In this document: one piece after another, positions 43,525-51,342 of the stretch
Position numbering within the stretch: the first letter of the stretch is position 1
Layout of the letters: each line of letters starts with the position of its first letter
Assembly: GCA_013360745.1 (NCBI GenBank)
Contig: JABWBA010000002.1
Span: forward strand, 43,288 to 107,287
Source: Chthonomonadales bacterium
GTDB taxonomy: Bacteria; Armatimonadota; Chthonomonadetes; Chthonomonadales; CAJBBX01
Direction: 5' to 3'
Length of the DNA stretch: 64,000 nt
Notes under the pieces: model-generated
Database searches by the model: none
The model's input: the letters and a program-made list of their open reading frames with translations, nothing else
Told to the model about the DNA's origin: nothing
Program-made: the position numbers and the translations under genes

Positions 43525-45429
43525 TTAATCACCGGGCCACCAGCCGCTATTCGGCATATACCGATAGCGGTTCAAATATGTAGTACGCAGATCCGGCCCG
43601 AGCGACAGTTCCCGAGCCGTAATATCCTCGAGATACAGATAGTTGGTACCGACTATGATACTTCGCAACTGCTGTTCCAGGTAATCGTCGACCCGAACTC
43701 GTATGGCCGATGGCTGCTGCGGCTGTGTTCTCGGGCCAAGGGGCAGACTCACGCCGAGCCGCACAAGCCGGCTCGCAGAGGTTTCACGGATACCCACAGA
43801 GAGCTCGAAGGCGCCGTATTGCCGGATCAGGTCCAGGCCGATTCCCGTATCCGCCGATAGGAACCGCCCTCCAAGAACTCGCAGCTGCACCTTCCATTCC
43901 GGTATGAAGCGCCAGTACTCTGCGAGCCAGTATAGCTTATTGTCGAGACGCGTATTCCGCGTCTGTCCGGCAACGAGATAGACAAGGCTGCGCGCATCGA
44001 TGGGCCGGAGCGCCTCGACGACCACACCGCTCGTCGTACCGGGGAACTTGCCCACGATCACCTGGGTCAGCCATCGGGCATAAGGCGACCAGGCGTAGGA
44101 GAGCATCCAGCGATCGTTGCGCCATCGTCTGGGTTCATACGCCACCAGTTCACCGCCGATCGGATAGACGACCCGGGCCTGGGCCTGCAGGCCCCTGCCA
44201 AGAGGCGCCACCGCTTCGACCCGGGCATGAGCGCCGATCTTGAAGATGCCCGTCTCCGTACCGACGATGGTGTTGATGCCCGGGCTGACGACCAGATCCA
44301 CATGCCGAAACGATGAGTTCTCGACGGATGTCTCCTGCTGCGGGCCACGCATCTCACCGGTCCTGGGCGCCATGGTCACCTCGGTGGCCTCCGCAAGCTC
44401 GGCTTTCGTCGCCTGGCCCGTGGCATATCGCCGGTACGTCTCCAGCGGCACCCGATACTCGGCCATCACGAGAGACCGGCGTCGGAGCTTAACGACCAGC
44501 GCTACCGTACCCTCAGGAGCGTTCTCGGCCATCGTCTTGAGGACGTTCGGCAATCCGTCAAGCTGGTTGACGGTATGCATGCGATCGTCATAGGCTGCCG
44601 ACATCTCTTTGGCATCGGTCAGGTGCGTCACCGTAACCTGGACGTCTTCGAGGCCGGATCGGACCAGAGCTTCCTTGACCTTCTCCATGGCCTCGGTGAC
44701 GGCTTGATCGGCGACTTTGGGCGGGTCGGGCGCGATGACCGGACGGGGCGCATAGTGGTCCAGAGGGACGGTATAGCCGACGGTCAGCTCGTTGCCCGTA
44801 TTGAGGTTCGCCGCCCGTACAAACGCCCGATCTCCCAGCTTGCCCACGATGCCGTAGTTGAACCGCTCCGTATCGAACTCACCCTGCAGCTCGACGCACG
44901 GCAGCAGACCGATCTGGAGCCCGGCCAGCAGCCCTTTGTTGGCGCTGAACGATCCGCCCAGTGTTAGCGCTGCCCGATTGGAGAGGAGGGGCCACGTCGC
45001 GACGACGAAGCCGCCGGAGCCGAGAGGACCATTTCGTCCCACATCGACGACGCCGATGGAGACGGCCGGCATCCAGCCCTGCGCACTCCGAACAAGGTAC
45101 TTACCGTGAATCGCAAGATCATAATCCACGGACTTGGTGCCCAGTGAGAACGCCCCCTCGAAATGGGGGAGCGGGCTGAACGCAGCGGCGATGCTGCTCC
45201 GGGCGCCGATGGAGGTATATCCCATGCCCATGGGCGGTGTGTACTGAATACGGCCGCGATCGTAGCCTATGACGTAGGCGTTGGGAACTCGGATCAGACC
45301 CGTCAGACCGGTGAGCGTCGCGGATTGATCGAGAAGGCGCGCGTTTTCGTCAGCCATGCCTGAAGTCGACAGACACAGCATCGAGCAAACAACCCAACCT
45401 AGCCCTAACCGCCAGGGGACTAGCCGCAT
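43525..45429 (-). CDS. YjbH-type outer-membrane beta-barrel, exopolysaccharide-related
   Basis: ATG 45429 is taken as start; 634 residues with a signal peptide (about 1-25, ending STSGMA). The N-terminal region TGLTGLIRVPNAYVIGYDRG is the typical opening of YjbH proteins, followed by many amphipathic strands to the C-terminal aromatic residue region. A periplasmic alpha/beta insert is seen at about 265-330 (MEKVKEALVRSGLEDVQV). In proteobacteria YjbH works with YjbEFG in secretion of an extracellular polysaccharide. Those partners are not seen here; instead a lipoprotein gene is next. The protein shows that the organism has an outer membrane. Confidence 0.82.
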   Translation of the reverse strand: MRLVPWRLGLGWVVCSMLCLSTSGMADENARLLDQSATLTGLTGLIRVPNAYVIGYDRGRIQYTPPMGMGYTSIGARSSIAAAFSPLPHFEGAFSLGTKSVDYDLAIHGKYLVRSAQGWMPAVSIGVVDVGRNGPLGSGGFVVATWPLLSNRAALTLGGSFSANKGLLAGLQIGLLPCVELQGEFDTERFNYGIVGKLGDRAFVRAANLNTGNELTVGYTVPLDHYAPRPVIAPDPPKVADQAVTEAMEKVKEALVRSGLEDVQVTVTHLTDAKEMSAAYDDRMHTVNQLDGLPNVLKTMAENAPEGTVALVVKLRRRSLVMAEYRVPLETYRRYATGQATKAELAEATEVTMAPRTGEMRGPQQETSVENSSFRHVDLVVSPGINTIVGTETGIFKIGAHARVEAVAPLGRGLQAQARVVYPIGGELVAYEPRRWRNDRWMLSYAWSPYARWLTQVIVGKFPGTTSGVVVEALRPIDARSLVYLVAGQTRNTRLDNKLYWLAEYWRFIPEWKVQLRVLGGRFLSADTGIGLDLIRQYGAFELSVGIRETSASRLVRLGVSLPLGPRTQPQQPSAIRVRVDDYLEQQLRSIIVGTNYLYLEDITARELSLGPDLRTTYLNRYRYMPNSGWWPGD

Positions 45430-45534
45430 TACGTGCGCCCTCCAAGCTCGCACTACCCAATCGGCCCCGATAAGCGACAATGATATCATCGGGTATTCCG
45501 TCTGTCAAGCATATCGATAGGACTCATCATCAGT

Positions 45535-45562
45535 GCGGAACCGACGAGTCCGGCCGTTCCGC
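45535..45562. terminator. Hairpin downstream of tRNA-Pro
   Basis: GCGGAAC (45535-45541) pairs with GTTCCGC (45556-45562) with a 14-base loop that can partly pair. It lies 16 bases beyond the 3' end of the minus-strand tRNA, before the YjbH gene, and may process or end the tRNA transcript. There is no T-run, so the terminator assignment is weak. Confidence 0.3.
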
Positions 45563-45578
45563 CTGTGAGTCGGATAAA

Positions 45579-45652
45579 TCGGGGTGGGCGGACTTGAACC
45601 GCCGACCTCGCAGTCCCGAACCGCGCGCTCTACCAAGCTGAGCCACACCCCG
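45579..45652 (-). tRNA. tRNA-Pro (anticodon CGG)
   Basis: Read on the minus strand, the 74 bases fold into a full cloverleaf. Acceptor CGGGGTG pairs with CACCCCG. The D arm is GCTC...GAGC. The anticodon stem is CGCGG/CTGCG with loop TTCGGGA, giving anticodon CGG followed by G37 as in proline tRNAs. The T arm is GGCGG TTCAAGT CCGCC. The C1-G72 pair and A73 fit bacterial tRNA-Pro. CCA is not encoded. It decodes CCG, which should be frequent in this GC-rich genome. Confidence 0.95.
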
Positions 45653-45739
45653 ATATTCGGCGCTCAAACAGGAGTATGCGCCATGTTTTATCGAACTGTC
45701 AAGATAAATCCCATCCGGATCGATCAAGATCCCGCAACA

Positions 45740-46168
45740 GAGCTGAGAGCTGAGAGCTGAGGGCGATTCATGAATGGCCCCTACGACGATGTATCTCTCA
45801 GCTCTCAGCTCTCAGCCCTCAGCTCTTGCCTCTTGCCTCTCGCCTCTCGCCTCTCGCCTCTCGCCTCTCGCCTCTCGCCTCTCGCCCCTTGCCTCTTAGC
45901 TCTCAGCTCCTGGCTTCGACAGGCTCAGCCACCGGGGTGGTACGGGCAATTCATGAATTGCCCCTACGACGATGTATCTCTCAGCTCTCAGCTCTCAGCC
46001 CTCAGCTCTTGCCTCTTGCCTCTCGCCTCTCGCCCCTTGCCTCTTAGCTCTCAGCTCGTGGCTTCGACAGGCTCAGCCACCGGGCTGGTACGGGCGATTC
46101 ATGAATGGCCCCTACGACGATGTATCTCTCAGCTCTCAGCTCTCAGCCCTCAGCTCTTGCCTCTTGCC
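45740..46168. repeat. Composite repeat locus D: three tandem units
   Basis: This fills most of the gap between the tRNA and rhaI. Unit 1 is partial and starts with heptamers in reverse orientation (AGAGCTG type, about 45740-45760), then the palindrome variant GGGCGATTCATGAATGGCCC (45761-45780). Units 2 and 3 start with REP units at 45912 and 46060, exactly 148 bases apart, with palindromes at 45944-45963 (perfect) and 46092-46111 (one mismatched pair). Every palindrome is followed by the linker CCTACGACGATGTATCT and then arrays of CTCAGCT, CTTGCCT and CTCGCCT heptamers. No gene is present; ORFs here only translate the repeats. Confidence 0.92.
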
Positions 46169-46275
46169 TGACAACGGTGCGACATCGGTACGTCGTGCGG
46201 AGATGGTTCAGGGCTGTTGGAGGCGGGACCGCGACCGGTACAATAGTGGCGATGTCAGCAAGGAGGAGATGTCCC

Positions 46276-47475
46276 ATGACACATGCGCAGGAAACCCGGG
46301 TTCTGGAGGCTCTCGACGGCTTCATGATCGAGCTGCCGAGTTGGGGCTTTGCGGACACGGGCACCCGGTTCGGGAAGTTCTATCAGGCTGCCGCCGCCTC
46401 GACTCTCGAAGAGAAGCTGGCCGATGCCGGCGAGGTCCATCGTCTCACGGCCGCATGCCCGTCGGTGGCGGTCCATGTCCTCTGGGATTTCACCGCAGGC
46501 GAGGACCCGACGTCGACATCTGCCGTGGCGGCGAAATACGGCGTGCGGATCGGCGCCATCAATCCGAACGTCTTTCAGGATCAGGTCTACAAGCTGGGTT
46601 CGTTCTGTTCGCCCGATCCGAGCGCACGAAAGATGGCGCTGGACCACACGTTGGAGAGCATTGAGATCGGCAGGGCTGTGGGGTCGACGCTCCTTTCGAT
46701 GTGGCTCGCCGACGGCACGAACTACCCCGGCCAGGACAACATCGTCCGCCGGAAGCGGGATCTCGAGGCCGCCTTCAAGACGATCCACGACGCGATGCCG
46801 CCCGGCATGACGCTCCTTGTCGAGTACAAGCCCTTTGAGCCGGGCTTCTACCATACGGACATCGCCGATTGGGGCATGGCCTATGTTCTCGCCCGACACG
46901 CGGGCCCCCATGCGCGGGTGCTCGTCGATACGGGCCACCACCTGCCCAATGCCAATATCGAGCACATCGTCGCCTACCTCCTCGACGAGGGGATGCTCGG
47001 CGGCTTCCACTTCAACGACAAGAAGTACGCCGATGACGACCTCGAGCTCGGCACGATCGACCCCTATGCGGTATTCCGGATCTTCAACGTGATCGCCCAG
47101 CACGAGTTCGATACCGGAGTTCGGCCCGAGATCGCCTATATGGTCGATCAGAGTCACAACCTCAAGCCGAAGATCGAGGCGATGCTCCAGACGGTCGACG
47201 CGGCGCAGACGCTCTTCGCCAAGGCGCAGCTGGTGGACCGGAAGGCCCTGGCCGAGCATCAGGCGAGCGGCGACATCGTGATGGCAGAACGTTGTCTGGT
47301 CGAGGCGTATCAGACGGACGTGCGGCCGCTCCTAGCCGAATGGCGAAGGGCGAAGGGCGTTCCGACGGATCCAATCCAGGCCCATCGGGAGTCGGGTTAT
47401 GCCGAGCGGGCAGCCCGCGATCGGTCGGCCGCCCGAGCGGCCCGGGGCGAAAAGCAGGGCGGCAGCTACGCCTGA
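46276..47475 (+). CDS. rhaI: L-rhamnose isomerase, Pseudomonas stutzeri type
   Basis: ATG 46276 follows AAGGAGGAG by eight bases; the upstream open frame is repeat sequence. The 399-residue product matches the RhaI family: WGFADTGTRFGKF, WLADGTNYPGQDN, LLVEYKPFEPGFY, VLVDTGHHLPNANIE, GGFHFNDKKYADDDLELG and YMVDQSHNLKPKIEAM. The Glu (EYKPF), Asp (DTGHH, NDKKYADDD) and His residues are the expected Mn2+ ligands. It converts L-rhamnose to L-rhamnulose and in this subtype also acts on other aldoses. Kinase and aldolase genes are not adjacent. The sulfatase-fold gene lies 147 bases downstream on the same strand. Confidence 0.93.
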   Translation: MTHAQETRVLEALDGFMIELPSWGFADTGTRFGKFYQAAAASTLEEKLADAGEVHRLTAACPSVAVHVLWDFTAGEDPTSTSAVAAKYGVRIGAINPNVFQDQVYKLGSFCSPDPSARKMALDHTLESIEIGRAVGSTLLSMWLADGTNYPGQDNIVRRKRDLEAAFKTIHDAMPPGMTLLVEYKPFEPGFYHTDIADWGMAYVLARHAGPHARVLVDTGHHLPNANIEHIVAYLLDEGMLGGFHFNDKKYADDDLELGTIDPYAVFRIFNVIAQHEFDTGVRPEIAYMVDQSHNLKPKIEAMLQTVDAAQTLFAKAQLVDRKALAEHQASGDIVMAERCLVEAYQTDVRPLLAEWRRAKGVPTDPIQAHRESGYAERAARDRSAARAARGEKQGGSYA

Positions 47476-47621
47476 CTCGACCGGCGCACGGACCGGACGC
47501 AGGGGCGAGCGGTTGGACACGCAGCCGATCGCCCGCCCCGAACCCTCGATCTATGCAGGATCGAGTGGCGGAGCCGGAGAACCAGGGACCATCGGCGGAG
47601 CGGGCCGCGGGGAGGGTCTCC

Positions 47622-49061
47622 ATGCGCAACATCATCCTCATCATCACGGACACATTCCGGTACGACAACCTCGGCGATCGGTGCGCCGCGATGCCGGTTC
47701 GGACACCGTGCCTCGACGCCTTCGCAGCAGACCGGGCCACGGATGTGCACGGGTTCTACACGGGCAGCTTCCCGACGATCCCCCAGCGAACCGATCTCGC
47801 CACCGGCCGTGTGGGCTGGCCGCACTACGGCTGGCAGCCGGTCGATCAGAGCGGCCGCAACCACATCGCCTCGATCCTGCGGGGCGCCGGCTACGCCACC
47901 CAGCTCCTGTGCGATTGCCCCCACCTCTTCCCGTCTCGATTTGACCAGGGCTTCGAAGCGGCCTACCACCTCCGGGGTCAGGAGGGCGACACTCCGATCC
48001 TCCACCTGAACGACCCGATACCGCTGGTCATGCCCCACGAGAAGACCCGCATCGCCCCGATGCGCCGGGGCCATACGCTGGCCGATCTCCATGCCTGGAC
48101 CAACCGCTCGCCTCGCTATGAGGCCGAGATGTTTCCGATCCGCACCGCCGACACGGCGGTCCGATGGCTTGAGGAGAACCACAAGGCTGGCCCCTTCTTC
48201 CTCTGGATCGACTTCTTCGATCCCCACGAGCCGTGGGATCCGCCCGAGTACCTCGTGCGGCGCTACGATCCGGATTATGACGGGCCGCCCATGGTCCATC
48301 CCAACTACGGGCCCTCATCGGTATACACCGGCGCCGAGCTCCGCAACCTGCGCGCCCATTACGCCGCCGAGGCCGAGCTGGTCGATCGCGGTATCGGGCG
48401 AACCCTCCAGAAGGTGGACGATCTGGGGCTGTGGGACGAGACGGTGGTCGTCGTCACGAGCGACCACGGGATATCCCTCGGGGAGCACAACCGGACCGGC
48501 AAGAGCAACATAACGGAAGCGGACAGGCGATGGTGGCCGATCTATCCGGAGATCAGCCACATCCCGTTCCTCGTGGCGGCGCCCGGGGTGGCCGGCGGCT
48601 CCGGTCTCAACCTCCTCGCCCAGCCTGTCGACGCGCTCCCGACCCTGCTCGATCTGGCCGGTGTGGAGGCGGCTCCGCCGGAGCCGTTCCATGGCCGATC
48701 GTTCGCTGATGCGCTCCGAGGAGGCCGAGAATCCCATCGTCCCTGCGCCGTTTCGGGCTGTTACGCCGATTCGCCCGACGGCGCCGCACCGGCACGGTGT
48801 TCGACCCCATTTGTGATCACCGAGCGCTGGGGTTACGCGCCCATCGGGGCGACGGGAGGGGAAGAGCTCTACGATCTCCATGCTGATCCCCTTGCCTCAC
48901 ACGACATCGGATCGGCGAACCCGGAGGTCGTCCGGGAGATGCGAGATCTCCTTGACGAGCACCTTCGAGACGCAGGGGCCGACGACCGCGCCATTCGGCT
49001 CTGGACCGACGGCGGACGATCGGGCGGCGCCTGGGCCCGCGACTACCTGCCGAACGGCTGA
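47622..49061 (+). CDS. Sulfatase-fold alkaline phosphatase superfamily protein with Thr at the formylglycine site
   Basis: ATG 47622 with GGGAGGG upstream gives 479 residues and no signal peptide. The fold is that of sulfatases: MRNIILIITDTFRYDN at the N-terminus, FFDPHEPWDPPEYL, VVVVTSDHGISLGEHN and ELYDLHADPLASHDIGSANP. The activation motif, usually C/S-x-P-x-R, reads FPTIPQRTDLATGR, so residue 52 is Thr in place of the Cys or Ser that becomes formylglycine. One Asp of the usual N-terminal metal pair is also replaced (TDT). It may use Thr directly, as phosphopentomutases and NPP-type phosphodiesterases do, and so be a phospho-ester hydrolase rather than a sulfatase. It is next to rhaI. Confidence 0.85.
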   Translation: MRNIILIITDTFRYDNLGDRCAAMPVRTPCLDAFAADRATDVHGFYTGSFPTIPQRTDLATGRVGWPHYGWQPVDQSGRNHIASILRGAGYATQLLCDCPHLFPSRFDQGFEAAYHLRGQEGDTPILHLNDPIPLVMPHEKTRIAPMRRGHTLADLHAWTNRSPRYEAEMFPIRTADTAVRWLEENHKAGPFFLWIDFFDPHEPWDPPEYLVRRYDPDYDGPPMVHPNYGPSSVYTGAELRNLRAHYAAEAELVDRGIGRTLQKVDDLGLWDETVVVVTSDHGISLGEHNRTGKSNITEADRRWWPIYPEISHIPFLVAAPGVAGGSGLNLLAQPVDALPTLLDLAGVEAAPPEPFHGRSFADALRGGRESHRPCAVSGCYADSPDGAAPARCSTPFVITERWGYAPIGATGGEELYDLHADPLASHDIGSANPEVVREMRDLLDEHLRDAGADDRAIRLWTDGGRSGGAWARDYLPNG

Positions 49062-49090
49062 AACCCCCGTCCGTTCTTTAGGCGCATCTG

Positions 49091-49138
49091 TTGACACGGC
49101 CCGGTTCGCTGCGCCACAATAGTTCGATATGTATCGAA
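49091..49138 (+). promoter_or_regulatory. arsR promoter and operator palindrome
   Basis: A consensus -35 box TTGACA (49091-49096) is followed after 18 bases by CACAAT (49115-49120) as -10. Directly behind it is TTCGATATGTATCGAA (49123-49138), with perfect 7-bp arms around TG, like ArsR/SmtB operators. The arsR start codon ATG (49129-49131) lies inside this palindrome, 8 bases after the -10 box, which predicts an almost leaderless mRNA. ArsR bound here would block RNA polymerase until arsenite releases it. Confidence 0.65.
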
Positions 49139-50418
49139 ATGACGCTGGGGCTCATGGCGGTTCCTACGCTCCCCCGGAGGTTGCCGATCGGGCAGGCGGT
49201 CCCGACATCGATTCGGTCTCTGCCATGTGCAGAGCCCTGGGTGATCCGACCCGCATGCGCATCTATCGCTTCCTCCTGTCGTGCTCCTGCCCGGTGGAGC
49301 TTGGAGCCGACGGGTCGGTCCGGCCCCTCGATGGCCCCACCGTTGGCGAAGTATGCTGCACGGTCGCCGGCGTCGAGCGGATCACGTCGACGCTGTCCTT
49401 CCACCTCCGACGGCTTCGGGAGGCAGGCCTGATCGCCATGGAACGGCGGGGGAGGCGCATAGCGTGCTCCGTCATCCCTTCAGCAGCGCAGCAGCTGGCC
49501 GGCTTCTTTGCAGACGCGAATCGATCGAGTGCAGCGAAAGGAGAACAGACGATGACTGATGGTTCACCGAGCAAGACCGATCAGGATGTGCACGACGCAG
49601 TACGGCAACGATACGGACGGGCGGCTTCGGCTGTGCTCGGCAGAGTAGACGGGGCAGCAGGCTGCTGCAGCGGCCTCGACGGCGACGGCCAGCCGGCGAA
49701 CGCCGATCCTATCACCCGCGATCTCTACTCGAGCGATGAGGCTGCATCGGTTCCCACGGCGGCTCTGGCGGCGTCGCTTGGATGCGGCAATCCCACGGCG
49801 CTGGCATCGCTTCAGCCCGGGCAGACGGTCCTCGATCTGGGCAGCGGAGGCGGCGTGGACGTTCTATTGTCTGCCCGGCGTGTCGGGCCGACGGGCTTCG
49901 CATATGGCCTGGACATGACTGATGAGATGCTCGATCTGGCCGAGCGGAACCGGGCCGAGGCAGGCGTCGACAACGTACGGTTCCTGAAGGGGCGCATCGA
50001 GGACATTCCGCTTCCCGACGGCTCCGTCGACGTGATCATCTCCAACTGCGTGATCAACCTCTCGGCGGACAAGGACGCCGTCCTTCGGGAGGCGTTCCGT
50101 GTGCTCCGTCCGGGCGGACGCTTTGCCGTGTCGGACGTCGTCTGGCGTCGACCCATTCCCGAGGCCATCCGAGGGAACGTGGAGCTATGGGCCGGATGTG
50201 TCGCCGGCGCCCTGCTGGAGGGCGACTACCGGGACCGGCTCCTGCGGACGGGGTTCGCCGGGGTCTCCATCGAACCGACTCGGGTCTATACGCGGGAGGA
50301 TGCCGAGGCTGCGGTGGAAAGCGCCTGCGGATCGGGCGGCTGCTGCGGAGGCATGGCCGAAGAGCTCGATGGAGCGCTGATGAGCGCGTTCATCCGCGCG
50401 GTGAAGCCTGCCGCGTGA
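49129..50418 (+). CDS. arsM: ArsR regulator and ArsM arsenite methyltransferase in one open frame
   Basis: 429 residues. Residues about 25-135 are an ArsR-type winged helix (MCRALGDPTRMRIYRFLL, then ITSTLSFHLRRLREAGLI), with Cys in CSCPVE and VGEVCCTV that may sense arsenite. Residues 142-429 are a complete ArsM: VLDLGSGGGVDVLL binds S-adenosylmethionine, and the conserved Cys are in SNCVINLSADKD and WAGCVAGALLEGDY, with a final SGGCCGG. At 49552 an in-frame ATG (MTDGSPSK) follows AAAGGAG by eight bases, so ArsM can also be made alone. It either evolved by loss of the arsR stop or is a true fusion. ArsM methylates arsenite; arsC overlaps its stop. Confidence 0.88.
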   Translation: MYRNDAGAHGGSYAPPEVADRAGGPDIDSVSAMCRALGDPTRMRIYRFLLSCSCPVELGADGSVRPLDGPTVGEVCCTVAGVERITSTLSFHLRRLREAGLIAMERRGRRIACSVIPSAAQQLAGFFADANRSSAAKGEQTMTDGSPSKTDQDVHDAVRQRYGRAASAVLGRVDGAAGCCSGLDGDGQPANADPITRDLYSSDEAASVPTAALAASLGCGNPTALASLQPGQTVLDLGSGGGVDVLLSARRVGPTGFAYGLDMTDEMLDLAERNRAEAGVDNVRFLKGRIEDIPLPDGSVDVIISNCVINLSADKDAVLREAFRVLRPGGRFAVSDVVWRRPIPEAIRGNVELWAGCVAGALLEGDYRDRLLRTGFAGVSIEPTRVYTREDAEAAVESACGSGGCCGGMAEELDGALMSAFIRAVKPAA

Positions 50419-50834
50419 AGACGGTCCTGTTCATCTGCGTCCACAATGCCGGACGTTCGCAGATGGCCGAGGCCATGCTGGACCGGATAGCGACGGAGCG
50501 GAGACTGCCGATCCGGGCCATGTCGGCAGGCGCCCAGGCGGCCGACGCACTGAACCCGGCCGTTATCCGAGTCATGGAGGAGGCCGGCATCACTATGGTG
50601 GGACGGCGCCCGAAGCAGCTCACCCCGGAGATGGCCGCAGCCGCCGATCGGATCATCGGCATGGGCTGCGAGGTGGATGCCGAGGCGTGTCCGGCTGTAG
50701 CCGCGCTTGCCGAGGACTGGGCGCTCGTGGATCCGGCCGGACAGCCCGACGTGGCGGTCCGCCGAATCCGCGACGAGATTCGGCTGAAAGTGGAGGACCT
50801 CGTCGAGCGGATGATCCGGGAGGACGGCGGCTGA
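50415..50834 (+). CDS. arsC: Arsenate reductase, LMW phosphatase type
   Basis: GTG 50415 overlaps the ArsM stop as GTGA, so translation is coupled. The 139-residue protein has the P-loop CVHNAGRS (Cys 8, Arg 14), plus the relay pair Cys 85 and Cys 92, seven residues apart as in thioredoxin-dependent ArsC. DWALVDPAGQPD carries the conserved DP. It reduces arsenate to arsenite, the substrate of ArsM. An arsenite efflux pump (ArsB or Acr3) is not seen in the window; methylation may be the main detoxification path. Confidence 0.92.
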   Translation: MKTVLFICVHNAGRSQMAEAMLDRIATERRLPIRAMSAGAQAADALNPAVIRVMEEAGITMVGRRPKQLTPEMAAAADRIIGMGCEVDAEACPAVAALAEDWALVDPAGQPDVAVRRIRDEIRLKVEDLVERMIREDGG

Positions 50835-50861
50835 CGGGTTGGTGCAGGACCGACCGGCGGC

Positions 50862-51314
50862 CTACCGGCGGCGCCTGACCTTCGGCGCGGGAAGAGGAGG
50901 CGGCTCGGCTGGGCGGGTTTGCCCGATCCTCCGGAGGCCGCCCAGCGTGAGGCCAACGCCCGGCAGCGCGAGGAGCAGGGTGGCTGCGGCGACCATGGGC
51001 GCCCATAACGCGCTGTCGATCGATGCGAGCTTCGATCCGGCGAACCAGATCATGCCGGGCGACGCCATGGAGATGAGACCGCTCAACAGAAGCGCTCGGG
51101 GCGACGGCCTCGCCTTTTTCGAGACCTTCCGGCCAAGGCCGATCAACACGACCCCGAGACCGATGAGTACCGGGCCGAAGAACCGTATCACCGTCGTACC
51201 GGCATCGAGCGCGGTCTTCGACGGCATCAGGGTCTCGCTCAGCCCGATCAGGCCCGTCAGCAACGTGCTGATACCGAGTAGAAAGAGGATACTCCGGTAG
51301 TTTACTTCACCCAT
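50862..51314 (-). CDS. Small membrane protein of unknown function
   Basis: 150 residues with four clear hydrophobic helices: ILFLLGISTLLTGLIGL, FFGPVLIGLGVVLIGLG, ALLLSGLISMASPGMIWF and APMVAAATLLLALPGVGLTL. It ends in a short basic tail (PKVRRRR) that would lie in the cytosol. GGGGAG precedes the ATG closely. No family is recognised. It is convergent with arsC (27-base gap) and lies downstream of the MFS gene on its own strand. Confidence 0.65.
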   Translation of the reverse strand: MGEVNYRSILFLLGISTLLTGLIGLSETLMPSKTALDAGTTVIRFFGPVLIGLGVVLIGLGRKVSKKARPSPRALLLSGLISMASPGMIWFAGSKLASIDSALWAPMVAAATLLLALPGVGLTLGGLRRIGQTRPAEPPPLPAPKVRRRR

Positions 51315-51342
51315 TCATCGTCTCCCCGAGAGATCGCCCCGA

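Noticed and set aside
45530..45727. Minus-strand ORF with GVAQLGRARGSGLRGRRFKS
   Set aside because: It is the translation of the tRNA-Pro gene, a well-known false ORF.
45740..46168. Regular repeats that could suggest a CRISPR array
   Set aside because: The repeat parts are palindromes and 7-mers with no unique spacers of constant length, and no cas genes are near.
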